This document shows, piece after piece, positions 18,001 to 24,846 of a stretch of DNA of 64,000 bases. The notes beneath the pieces are model-generated. The model worked only from the letters and a program-made list of their open reading frames with translations, was not told where the DNA came from and made no database searches. The stretch's first letter is position 1; each line of letters begins with the position of its first letter. The stretch comes from Oxalobacteraceae bacterium AB_14. GTDB lineage: Bacteria > Pseudomonadota > Gammaproteobacteria > Burkholderiales > Burkholderiaceae_D. The stretch covers positions 625,785-689,784 of the forward strand of contig KB906725.1 of the NCBI GenBank assembly GCA_000381565.1. The letters run 5' to 3'. A program made the position numbers and the translations under genes.

Positions 18001-18615
18001 ACCGCCTACCAGGACGCGGATTATGCTAAACAGTATAAATCGTTTGTCGACCAGGTGCGCGCGGAAGAGGCCAAGCTGGGCAAGACCACCCGCCTGAGCG
18101 AAGCCGTGGCGCGCTACTTCTACAAGCTGATGGCGTACAAGGACGAGTATGAAGTCGCGCGCCTGTACACCGACGGTGCATTCCAGCAGAAGATCGCCGG
18201 CATGTTCGAAGGCGACATCAAGCTGAAGTTCCACCTGGCGCCGCCGCTGCTGGCCAAGCACGATGCCGAAGGCCACCTGATCAAGCAGGAATTCGGCCCG
18301 TGGATGATGAAGGCGTTCGGCGTTCTGGCCAAGTTCAAGGGCCTGCGCGGCTCCAAGCTGGACATCTTCGGCTACACGGCGGAGCGCAAGATGGAACGCG
18401 CGCTGATCGGCGAGTACCGCGACACCGTGACCTCGCTGCTGCCGAAGCTGACGGCCGAGAACCTGTCGCAGGCCGTGGCCATCGCCAGCATCCCGGAAGA
18501 CATCCGCGGCTACGGCCATGTGAAGGAGCGTCACTTCAAGGCGGCCAAGCAGAAGGAGGCGGCGTTGCTGGCGGCCTTCGGCAAGCCGGCTGCCAGCCAC
18601 ACCAACGCTGCCTGA
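15040..18615 (+). CDS. Fused indolepyruvate:ferredoxin oxidoreductase (IorA-IorB type)
   Basis: 1191-aa cytosolic TPP and iron-sulfur enzyme that oxidatively decarboxylates aryl or branched 2-oxoacids to acyl-CoA. Order: pyrimidine-binding region (AGYITGYRGSPVTSVD, residues about 50-65), TPP-binding region with FFCSGCPHNTST and GIGCHYM (about 465-495), and GDGTYFHSG. A ferredoxin-like cluster domain follows: CEGCGDCSVQSNC near 667, then CNKDFSCTTGFCPSF. The IorB/gamma part (ILITGIGGTGVVTVGQI near 758) and a C-terminal extension complete it. ATG 15040 has GGAG 6 nt upstream. Single-chain forms are common in Betaproteobacteria. It lies downstream of hppD, consistent with aromatic amino acid use. 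Confidence 0.93.
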   Translation: MNAPHKGSQLEPGTHSDNEISLDDKWTLERGRAFMTGTQALIRLPMMQRERDLKAGLNTAGYITGYRGSPVTSVDMTAMKAKKYLDAHHVKFHPGMNEDLAATAVWGTQQTNLFQDAKYDGVFSMWYGKGPGVDRCGDVFKHANNAGSAKHGGVLVLAGDDHAAKSSSTAHQSDHILNACGIPVLYPSSVQEYIDYGLHAWAMSRYTGLWVSMKCVTDIIESGAVVDFDPDRVKIELPTDFELPAGGLNIRWPDTVLDMEVRMNSYKWYAALAYCRANKLNKIIWDSPKAKIGIITAGKSYLDTRQALSDLGIDEQAAADIGIRLYKIGMTWPLEADGVHEFAKGLDEILVVEEKRQILEYALKEELYNLPDGERPRVVGKFDDTGEWSNKGKTGHGDWLLPATYELNPAQIARAIASRIAHYCAGHPVAQRVQERVAFLEAKELALKTLPSKPNPETDRTPFFCSGCPHNTSTKVPEGSRALAGIGCHYMVLWMDRETSTFTHMGAEGVTWVGQAPFTNEKHVFTNLGDGTYFHSGILAIRAAVAAKVNITYKILFNDAVAMTGGQQFDGPLDPGMISRQIAAEGVTPIIVVTDEPEKYPADYKWAEGVTVRHRSELMDVQRELRDKPGVSAMIYDQTCASEKRRRRKRNEYPDPAKRAVINEAVCEGCGDCSVQSNCLSVEPLETELGRKRQINQSSCNKDFSCTTGFCPSFVTVEGGALKKPKKAAVEGGPNAGPQAVLPAPVLPSTATPYGILITGIGGTGVVTVGQILAVAAHVEGKGAIVLDMSGLAQKGGPVMSHVRLADKQADLHSTRVGTGSADLVVGCDLIVTASRDALSRMGEGRTHAMINSTGSSTAAFVKNPDWQFPDASSRGEIVRACGNELVDFVDAGQIATALMGDSIATNMFMLGYAFQKGHVPLSEASLIKAIELNGVSVGFNKSAFNWGRTAAHDLASVTKLTTPAKVIEFKRIQTLDDVVARRVELLTAYQDADYAKQYKSFVDQVRAEEAKLGKTTRLSEAVARYFYKLMAYKDEYEVARLYTDGAFQQKIAGMFEGDIKLKFHLAPPLLAKHDAEGHLIKQEFGPWMMKAFGVLAKFKGLRGSKLDIFGYTAERKMERALIGEYRDTVTSLLPKLTAENLSQAVAIASIPEDIRGYGHVKERHFKAAKQKEAALLAAFGKPAASHTNAA

Positions 18616-18633
18616 AAAGCAGCAATGCGTCCC

Positions 18634-18736
18634 CGTCACTCCCGCGAAAGCGGGAATCCATGCACAGCTTCAAGTGCTGCCATAGTTCGCCTTTGCGGCA
18701 AGCTCAGTATGGATTCCCGCCTGCGCGGGAATGACG
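18634..18736. repeat. Palindromic repeat pair after the indolepyruvate oxidoreductase gene
   Basis: CCCGCGAAAGCGGGAATCC near 18641 and its inverted partner GGATTCCCGCCTGCGCGGGA near 18711 frame about 50 bp. The outer ends are CGTCA and TGACG. Same family as the metF-fau repeat. Confidence 0.85.
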
Positions 18737-18742
18737 ATGTGC

Positions 18743-18856
18743 TTACACCTTGCGCAGCGAGCAGACGGTATCGAACCAGGATTGCAGGCCGACCAGCGCT
18801 TGTGGATTGATCGGCAGCAGGGCGTTGATGTCGACGTAGACGCCATAGTGCTTCAT
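18743..18856 (-). CDS. Small ORF of 37 aa, possible gene remnant
   Basis: Encodes MKHYGVYVDINALLPINPQ and then ALVGLQSWFDTVCSLRKV, ending TAA at 18743. The peptide has a natural-looking composition, unlike the Arg-rich shadow frames around it. The same frame stays open upstream (LEADAVLWSN.. AAFLIYRDESHD), so this could be the 3' end of a decayed gene or a complete small protein started at ATG 18856 or at a TTG further upstream. No family is recognised. It lies between a palindromic repeat and the 86-aa ORF, on the same strand as the latter. Confidence 0.3.
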   Translation of the reverse strand: MKHYGVYVDINALLPINPQALVGLQSWFDTVCSLRKV

Positions 18857-18939
18857 GTCATGCGACTCATCCCGGTAGATTAAGAACGCCGCGTCCGCCC
18901 GGCGCGCCTGACGATTCGACCACAAAACAGCGTCGGCTT

Positions 18940-19200
18940 CTAAGCAGGCCGGTGCCGCGCGACCAGTTCGCGCAGCGCCGGATCGCTGATCTCGAAGACG
19001 TCGAAGATGCCCAGCGCCGCCATGGCCGGCAGCGCGTCGACGATGTCGGCCCGCGCCTCGGCGCGGGCCTGTTCCGTGCTGCCCTCCGCCTGCAAGGTGC
19101 GGGCATTGGCCAGGAAGGCGCCGACGGTGCCCTTCCTGACGGTGACGCCGTTGAATTCTCCGGTGTTGACGTGCTCCGGCAAGATGTCCTGTGCTCGCAT
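18940..19200 (-). CDS. Hypothetical protein (86 aa)
   Basis: Soluble small protein beginning MRAQDILPEHVNTGEF, with a central NGVTVRKGTVGAFLANAR segment and an acidic helical end DPALRELVARH. ATG 19200 is chosen because AGGAG precedes it by 8 nt; the frame is open to 19299, but upstream codons look non-coding. No signal peptide, TM segment or known motif is visible. No family is recognised. Neighbours are the 37-aa ORF downstream and an MFS exporter whose stop is 111 bp upstream, all on minus. Confidence 0.6.
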   Translation of the reverse strand: MRAQDILPEHVNTGEFNGVTVRKGTVGAFLANARTLQAEGSTEQARAEARADIVDALPAMAALGIFDVFEISDPALRELVARHRPA

Positions 19201-19311
19201 GATGCAATCTCCTGTGGTTGACGAGGACTCCATCTTGCCAGCCGCCGCATGGCCTGACTTGCGCTGAGAGGCCATCATATGCCGCATTCGGGCCAGCACC
19301 CGGCTCCGCTC

Positions 19312-20535
19312 CTAAACCACCGCCTTGCCGCGCGCCGCAGCGTGGCCGGCATACTCGGTCAGCCAGTACAGCAGCGCCAGGGCGGGGAAGGCCATGCCGG
19401 ACAACAGCGCCGCGTGCCAGCCGTGGGTGGCGTACATCCAGCCGCCCAGCGCCGAACCGAGCGCGCCACCGGCGAAGAACAGCGCGAAGTAGACGCCGTT
19501 CAGGCGGCTGCGCAGGTCCGCGCCCAGCGTGAAGATGGCGCGCTGGCCCAGCACCAGGTTGGCCGCCACGCCCATGTCCAGCACGATCGACGCGATCACC
19601 AGGATCGCCAGCGCCAGGTTGCGCAGCTGCGCAGCCTGCGGCGCCAGCAGCGGCAAGGCAAAGCCGACCACGCCCAGCGCCAGCGCGGCGGCGGTCGCCA
19701 TCAGCGTGTGGCCGGCGTCGGCCAGGCGGCCGGCGATCGGCGAGGCCACCGCGCCCGCCATGCCGACCAGCGCGAACACCGCGATGCCGGTCTGCGACAG
19801 GTGGAACTGCGGGCCGGCCAGCATCAGCGGAGTGACGGTCCAGAACAGGCTGAAGGAACCGAACAGGCCGGCGTGGTAGGCGGCGCGGCGGCGCAGCAGC
19901 GGCGTGCGCAGGAACAGCTGCCAGAGGGACGCCATCAGCGCCGGATAGGCGATCTTTGCGGCCGGCGCGCGCAGCGGCAGCCTGGCGCGCAGCACCAGCG
20001 CCAGCGCCAGCACCACCACGGCGGCGCCGCCGAACACCACGTGCCAGTTGCTGGCGTCGGCGATCAGGCTGGCGGCGGGGCGGGCCAGCATGATCCCCAG
20101 CAGCAGGCCGCTGACCACCTTGCCGACCGTGTGGCCGCGCGTCTCCTCTTTCGACAGGTGGGCGGCGAACGGCACGATGATCTGCGCCGCCACCGAGCCC
20201 AGGCCGATGCCCAGCGCGGCGGTCAGGAACATCCAGGCGCTGGTGCTGAGCGCGGCCAGCACCAGCATGGCGGCGGTGAACAGCAGGCCGGTGACGATCA
20301 GGCGGCGGTTCTCCAGCAGGTCGCCCAGCGGCACCACGAACAGCAGGCCGAGGGTGTAGCCGATCTGCGTCAGCGTGACGATCAGGCCGGCCGCCTGCGG
20401 CGACAGCCCGGTGGCGGCGCTGATCGGGCCGACCAGGGTTTGCGCGTAGTACAGGTTGGCGACGATCAGGCCGGTCGCGGCGGCCAGCAGCAGCACCATG
20501 CCGGGGCTGATGTCGTCTTGTGCGGGATGGTTCAT
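19312..20535 (-). CDS. MFS transporter (probable drug/metabolite exporter)
   Basis: 407-aa inner-membrane protein with 12 hydrophobic segments. MFS motifs: IVANLYYAQTLVGPI in TM1; GYTLGLLFVVPLGDLLENRR, the GxLaDrxGrr-like loop between TM2 and TM3; and GIMLARPAAS in TM5, resembling motif C of exporters. The second half repeats the pattern (GPQFHLSQTGIAVFALVGMAGAVASPI region). It belongs to the YgaY/YnfM-like branch. It is divergent from a LysR regulator with 103 bp between starts, the usual arrangement for a regulator-controlled efflux gene. The substrate is unknown. Confidence 0.88.
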   Translation of the reverse strand: MNHPAQDDISPGMVLLLAAATGLIVANLYYAQTLVGPISAATGLSPQAAGLIVTLTQIGYTLGLLFVVPLGDLLENRRLIVTGLLFTAAMLVLAALSTSAWMFLTAALGIGLGSVAAQIIVPFAAHLSKEETRGHTVGKVVSGLLLGIMLARPAASLIADASNWHVVFGGAAVVVLALALVLRARLPLRAPAAKIAYPALMASLWQLFLRTPLLRRRAAYHAGLFGSFSLFWTVTPLMLAGPQFHLSQTGIAVFALVGMAGAVASPIAGRLADAGHTLMATAAALALGVVGFALPLLAPQAAQLRNLALAILVIASIVLDMGVAANLVLGQRAIFTLGADLRSRLNGVYFALFFAGGALGSALGGWMYATHGWHAALLSGMAFPALALLYWLTEYAGHAAARGKAVV

Positions 20536-20638
20536 GCGGACTCCGTGGGTCAGTGGGTATGGACAGAGTCTAGAGAAGAACCGGGCAAAGATAATCAGTG
20601 CATAATGCTCCCATACTTTTCACTTTATATGAACAATC

Positions 20639-21550
20639 ATGGACAGACTCAAGGCCATGCAGACCTTCGTGCGCATCGTCGAGGCCAACAGCTACACGCG
20701 CGCCGCCGAAACGCTGGACCTGCCGCGCGCCGCGCTGACGGCCACCATCCAGAAGCTGGAAGCCTTCCTCGGCACCCAGCTGCTGCAACGGACCACGCGC
20801 CGCCTGTCGCTGACGCCGGACGGCGCCGACTATTTCAAGAAGTGCCTGGAGATCCTGCAGGCGGTGGAGGACGCCGAGGGCGCGTTTCGCGGCCACGGCC
20901 GCAGCAAGCCGCAGGGCCGGCTGCGGGTGGAGCTGCCGGGCGCGGTCGGCCGCAACGTGGTGATGCCGCACATTCCCGCGTTTTGCCGCGAGTACCCGGA
21001 GCTCGACCTGGTCATCAGCCTGAACGAGCGCCTGACGGACCTGACGCAGGAAGGCCTGGACTGCTCGCTGCGGGTGGGCGAGCTGCAGGATTCGGCGATG
21101 ATCGGCCGGCGCCTGGGCAGCATGGCCTTCCTGACCTGCGCCGCGCCGTCCTACCTGGCCGCGCATGGCGTGCCGCGCGCGCCGGCCGATTTGCGCGGGC
21201 ATCGCGGCGTGACGCATTTTTCCGGCCGCACCGGCCGCCCCTTCGACTGGGACTACATGGTCGACGGCGGCGTGGTGACGGTGGAGGTGCCCAGCGCGAT
21301 CGCCGTCAACGATCCGGACGCCTACATCATCTGCGCCTTGCAGGGCATGGGCGTGATCCAGGCGGCGCGCTACCAGGTGCGGCACCACCTGGCCAGCGGC
21401 GCGCTGGTCGAGGTGCTGGCGGCGACGCCGCCGACGCCGATGCCGATCTCCCTGCTGTACCCGCAGGGGCGCATGGCGTCGCCGCGGCTGGGCGTGTTCG
21501 CCGAGTGGATCGCCGGCGTGTTGCGCGCCGATCCCGACCTGCAAGCCTGA
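20639..21550 (+). CDS. LysR family transcriptional regulator
   Basis: 303 aa. N-terminal HTH: MDRLKAMQTFVRIVEANSYTR opening, then AAETLDLPRAALTATIQKLE (residues 15-45), followed by LLQRTTRRLSLTPDG, the standard LTTR wing. The effector domain runs from about 90 to 300 (GRLRVELPGAVGRNVVMPHI, DCSLRVGELQDS). It is divergent from the MFS gene, whose promoter overlaps its own, so it probably controls that exporter and itself. The inducer is unknown. It belongs to the short-linker YafC/DmlR-like group. Confidence 0.92.
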   Translation: MDRLKAMQTFVRIVEANSYTRAAETLDLPRAALTATIQKLEAFLGTQLLQRTTRRLSLTPDGADYFKKCLEILQAVEDAEGAFRGHGRSKPQGRLRVELPGAVGRNVVMPHIPAFCREYPELDLVISLNERLTDLTQEGLDCSLRVGELQDSAMIGRRLGSMAFLTCAAPSYLAAHGVPRAPADLRGHRGVTHFSGRTGRPFDWDYMVDGGVVTVEVPSAIAVNDPDAYIICALQGMGVIQAARYQVRHHLASGALVEVLAATPPTPMPISLLYPQGRMASPRLGVFAEWIAGVLRADPDLQA

Positions 21551-21608
21551 GCTGGCGGCCGGCGGCCAGGAAAACCGCGATCGATGATCGCCGGCGCGCA
21601 AAGCCGAC

Positions 21609-21614
21609 TATAAT
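21609..21614 (+). promoter_or_regulatory. -10-like TATAAT upstream of the M14 peptidase
   Basis: A perfect TATAAT box sits 73 bp before the M14 start; no good -35 is visible at 17 bp. A GC-rich inverted repeat (GCCGGCGGG..CCCGCCGGGC) follows in the putative leader. Confidence 0.35.
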
Positions 21615-21686
21615 TTCCAGCGATCCGATGCCGGCGGGTAGGCCCCGCCGGGCACCGGCCATTCAACCCTTGCTGGAAGCCAGTCC

Positions 21687-23456
21687 ATGATACGTTCCGC
21701 CATTCTGCTTGCCTTTGCCGCCACCTCCACCCTGGCCGCCGCCGCGCCAGCCTCCGCACCACTGAGCACCGTCGCCGAACGTTCCGGCTTCCAGAACACC
21801 GGCCGCTATGACGAAGTCGTCGACCTGTGCGCGCGCTTCCAGAAGGCGTATCCGAAACAGGTGCGCTGCTTTGAATTCGGCCGCACGCCGGAAGGCCGTC
21901 CGATGCTGGCGCTGGCCGTCTCGCGCAGCGGCGCCTTGAGCGCCGAGCAGGCGAAGAAGCGCGGCGTGCCGGTGCTGCTGGTGCAGGGCGGCATCCACGC
22001 CGGCGAAATCGACGGCAAGGACGCCGGCTTCCTGGCGCTGCGCGAGGCGCTGGAGAACAAGGCCGCGCCGGGTGCGCTGGACCAGCAGGTGCTGCTGTTC
22101 GTCCCGGTGTTCAACGTCGACGGCCATGAGCGCTTCGGCAAATGGAACCGCCCGAACCAGCGCGGCCCGGTGGAAATGGGCTGGCGCACCACGGCGCAGA
22201 ACTACAACCTTAACCGCGACTACGTCAAAGCCGACGCGCCGGAAATGCAGGCCATGCTGGCGCTGGTGAACGCCTGGGACCCGCTGGCCTACATCGACCT
22301 GCACGTCACCGACGGCGCCAAGTTCCAGCCCGACGTCTCGATCCAGGTCGAGCCGGTGCACGGTGGCGACGAGGAGCTGAAGCGGGCCGGCCTGGCGCTG
22401 CAATCGGCGGTGATCGCCGACCTGAAGGCGCAGGGTTCCGATCCCAAGCCGTACTACATCGCGTTCGCGGCCGACGACGATCCGAGCTCCGGCTTCGTCG
22501 ACAGCATGTCGACGCCGCGCTTCTCGACCGGCTACTTCCCGTTGCGTAACCGCTTCGCCATGCTGGTCGAAACCCATTCATGGAAGGACTACCCGACCCG
22601 CGTGCGCATCACCCGCAACACCATCGTCTCGCTGTTGTCGCAGGTCGCCGCCCACGGCAAGCAATGGCAGAAGATGACGCAGGAGGCCGACGCGCGCGCC
22701 GCGAACATGGCCGGTGCCGATTTCCCGATCAGCTACCGCACCACCTTCAACGCCAAGACCATCGAGTTCCCCGGCTACGAGTACACGCGCAGCCATTCGG
22801 AAGTGTCGGGCGGCCTGATGACGCACTACGACGAGACCAAGCCGCAGATGTGGACCCTGCCGCTGCGCGACGAAGTGGTGCCGGACCTGAAGATCGCCGC
22901 GCCCAAGGGCGGCTACCTGGTGCCGCTGGCGGACGCGGCCCGCATCGGCGCCAAACTGAAACAGCATGGCATCGCCTTCAAGGTAATGGCGTCGGACCTG
23001 ATGTCGGCCGAAGTGGAGACCTTCCGCGCGACCAAGACCAAGTTCGGCGCGCAGTCGTTCGAGGGCCATCAGTCGCTGGCGGTGGAAGGCGACTGGGGAC
23101 GCGAGCGCCGCAGCGTGGCCAAGGGCGCGCTGTTCGTGCCGATCGCGCAGCCGAAGGCGCGCCTGGTGATGACGATGCTGGAGCCGCGCGGCGCCGATTC
23201 GCTGCTGGCCTGGGGCGAATTCAACAACGCCTTCGAGCGCAAGGAGTACATGGAGGAGTATGTGGCGGAAGACGTGGCGCGCGCGCAGCTGGAGGCCGAT
23301 CCGGCGCTGCGCGAGGAGTTCCAGAAAAAGCTCGACAACGACGCCGAGTTCAACAAGAGCCCGGCCAAGCGGCTGGAGTTCTTCGCGCGCCGCCACGCAT
23401 CGTGGGATGAGCGCTACAACCTGTATCCGGTGCTGCGCACGGCGCTGAAGTACTAA
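21687..23456 (+). CDS. M14 family zinc metallopeptidase, exported
   Basis: 589 aa with a signal peptide (residues 1-21, TLAAAAP). The carboxypeptidase domain has the zinc pair HAGE in GGIHAGEIDGKDAGF (near residue 110), NRDYVKADAPEM (substrate-binding Arg/Asn region), the third zinc ligand His in YIDLHVTDGAKFQ (near 205), and ETHSWKDYPTRVRIT near 295. A C-terminal region of about 250 residues has no recognised catalytic motif. It probably trims peptides in the periplasm; specificity is unknown. The stop overlaps by 4 bp the stop of the convergent 107-aa gene. Confidence 0.88.
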   Translation: MIRSAILLAFAATSTLAAAAPASAPLSTVAERSGFQNTGRYDEVVDLCARFQKAYPKQVRCFEFGRTPEGRPMLALAVSRSGALSAEQAKKRGVPVLLVQGGIHAGEIDGKDAGFLALREALENKAAPGALDQQVLLFVPVFNVDGHERFGKWNRPNQRGPVEMGWRTTAQNYNLNRDYVKADAPEMQAMLALVNAWDPLAYIDLHVTDGAKFQPDVSIQVEPVHGGDEELKRAGLALQSAVIADLKAQGSDPKPYYIAFAADDDPSSGFVDSMSTPRFSTGYFPLRNRFAMLVETHSWKDYPTRVRITRNTIVSLLSQVAAHGKQWQKMTQEADARAANMAGADFPISYRTTFNAKTIEFPGYEYTRSHSEVSGGLMTHYDETKPQMWTLPLRDEVVPDLKIAAPKGGYLVPLADAARIGAKLKQHGIAFKVMASDLMSAEVETFRATKTKFGAQSFEGHQSLAVEGDWGRERRSVAKGALFVPIAQPKARLVMTMLEPRGADSLLAWGEFNNAFERKEYMEEYVAEDVARAQLEADPALREEFQKKLDNDAEFNKSPAKRLEFFARRHASWDERYNLYPVLRTALKY

Positions 23457-23776
23457 ACTGCAGTGCCGCCGCCGGATGCCTTGGCGGCGGCTACTTCCAT
23501 CTTCTGCTTAAGGATCGCGCCCACCTTGGCCATGAGCGCCGCCTGCTCCTCCGGCGACCTGGCCGCCAGCGACTCCGGCGTCTCGCCCAGGCTTTCCAGG
23601 ATCATTTCCGCCATCCGTTCGGCGGGCGACTTCTGCATGTAGTCGTTCAGTTCCTGCGCGGCGGTCGGCTGCTGCTTGGACGCCAGCACTGCCCCGAAGT
23701 CGGCTCCGCCGGATTTCTTTTGCGCGGCGAAGGCCGCCGCGCTGGCGTCGCCGAGCGCCGTGGTATCGATGTTCAT
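23453..23776 (-). CDS. Conserved hypothetical protein (107 aa)
   Basis: Soluble protein with Ala/Gly-rich ends and a distinct core, ELNDYMQKSPAERMAEMILE followed by SLGETPESLAARSPEEQAAL. This YMxKSPAERM..ILxSLGxTxExLxxxSPEEQ pattern recurs in many short uncharacterised proteobacterial proteins, by memory. No signal peptide or TM. ATG at 23776. It overlaps the M14 gene tail to tail by 4 bp. Function unknown. Confidence 0.75.
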   Translation of the reverse strand: MNIDTTALGDASAAAFAAQKKSGGADFGAVLASKQQPTAAQELNDYMQKSPAERMAEMILESLGETPESLAARSPEEQAALMAKVGAILKQKMEVAAAKASGGGTAV

Positions 23777-23969
23777 GGTGGTCTTCCCTGTGGATGGTTA
23801 TTTGCGCAATATAGCGCATATTGCATGAGCGGAGGGAGCAAGCATGCCGGCGCCGCCCGTCACGGTTTTCGACCGTTCGGCCAGCGCCTTGCGCCGTTCG
23901 TGTGGCGGCAATGGCGATCAGTGGAGGGCGGCGCTACGCTGGCTGGTCCTCTCACCGGAGTCCAAGCCC

Positions 23970-24836
23970 ATGCTATCGCTGAAACAGCTCAACAAAACCT
24001 ACGACAACGGCGTCCACGCCATCGACCATATCAGCCTGGAGATTCCCACCGGACTGTTTGGCCTGCTGGGCCCCAACGGCGCCGGCAAGTCCTCGCTGAT
24101 GCGCACCATCGCCACGCTGCAGGATGCCGACAGCGGCTCCATCCACTTCAACGGCGTCGACGTCGTCGCCGACAAGGCCGCGCTGCGCCGCCAGCTCGGC
24201 TACCTGCCGCAGGACTTCGGCGTCTATCCCAAGGTCAGCGCGCTGGAGCTGCTGAACCACTTCGCCGTATTGAAAGGCCTGGCCCATCGCGGCGAGCGCA
24301 AGGAAGCGGTGGAGGCGCTGCTGCAGCTGACCAATCTGTGGGAGGCGCGCAAGCGCGCCGTCGCCGGCTACTCGGGCGGCATGCGGCAGCGCTTCGGCAT
24401 CGCCCAGGCCTTGCTGGGCGCGCCCAGGCTGGTGATCGTCGACGAGCCGACCGCCGGCCTCGATCCCGATGAACGCAACCGCTTCCTTAACCTGCTGGCG
24501 CGCATCGGCGAGAACGTGGTGGTGATCCTGTCGACCCATATCGTGGCAGACGTGACCGACCTGTGCCCGCGCATGGCGATGATCGCCAAGGGCAGGGTGC
24601 TGATCGAGGGGGCGCCGCAGACGGCCATCGCCGCGCTGCGGGACCGCGTCTGGCGCCGCAGCGTCAGCGACGGCGAGCTGGCCGAATACCAGCAGCGTTG
24701 CACGGTGCTGTCGAGCCGCCTGGTGGGCGGCCGGCCGCAGATCAACGTGTACGCCGACAGCCAGCCGGACGAGGGCTTCCGCCGCGTCGAGCCGGACCTG
24801 GAAGACGTCTTCTTCCTGCAACTGCGGGCCGCCTGA
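23970..24836 (+). CDS. ABC transporter ATP-binding protein
   Basis: 288 aa. Walker A GPNGAGKS (residues 34-41), Q-loop LGYLPQDFGVYPKV, signature YSGGMRQR (134-141), Walker B LVIVDEPTAGLD (about 153-164) and H-loop STHIVADV. The C-terminal tail (about 215-288) is of the type found in ABC-2 exporters. ATG 23970 follows CCGGAG with 9-nt spacing; the frame is open upstream, but the first 42 codons are not family sequence. The partner permease, fused to a peptidase, begins 10 bp downstream, so the two form one operon and one membrane complex. Confidence 0.93.
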   Translation: MLSLKQLNKTYDNGVHAIDHISLEIPTGLFGLLGPNGAGKSSLMRTIATLQDADSGSIHFNGVDVVADKAALRRQLGYLPQDFGVYPKVSALELLNHFAVLKGLAHRGERKEAVEALLQLTNLWEARKRAVAGYSGGMRQRFGIAQALLGAPRLVIVDEPTAGLDPDERNRFLNLLARIGENVVVILSTHIVADVTDLCPRMAMIAKGRVLIEGAPQTAIAALRDRVWRRSVSDGELAEYQQRCTVLSSRLVGGRPQINVYADSQPDEGFRRVEPDLEDVFFLQLRAA

Positions 24837-24846
24837 GGAGAACGCG

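Noticed and set aside
15169..18639. A 1,156-codon frame antisense to the indolepyruvate oxidoreductase gene
   Set aside because: Arg/His/Gln-rich low-information translation opposite a clearly conserved gene; no motif, no ribosome binding site.
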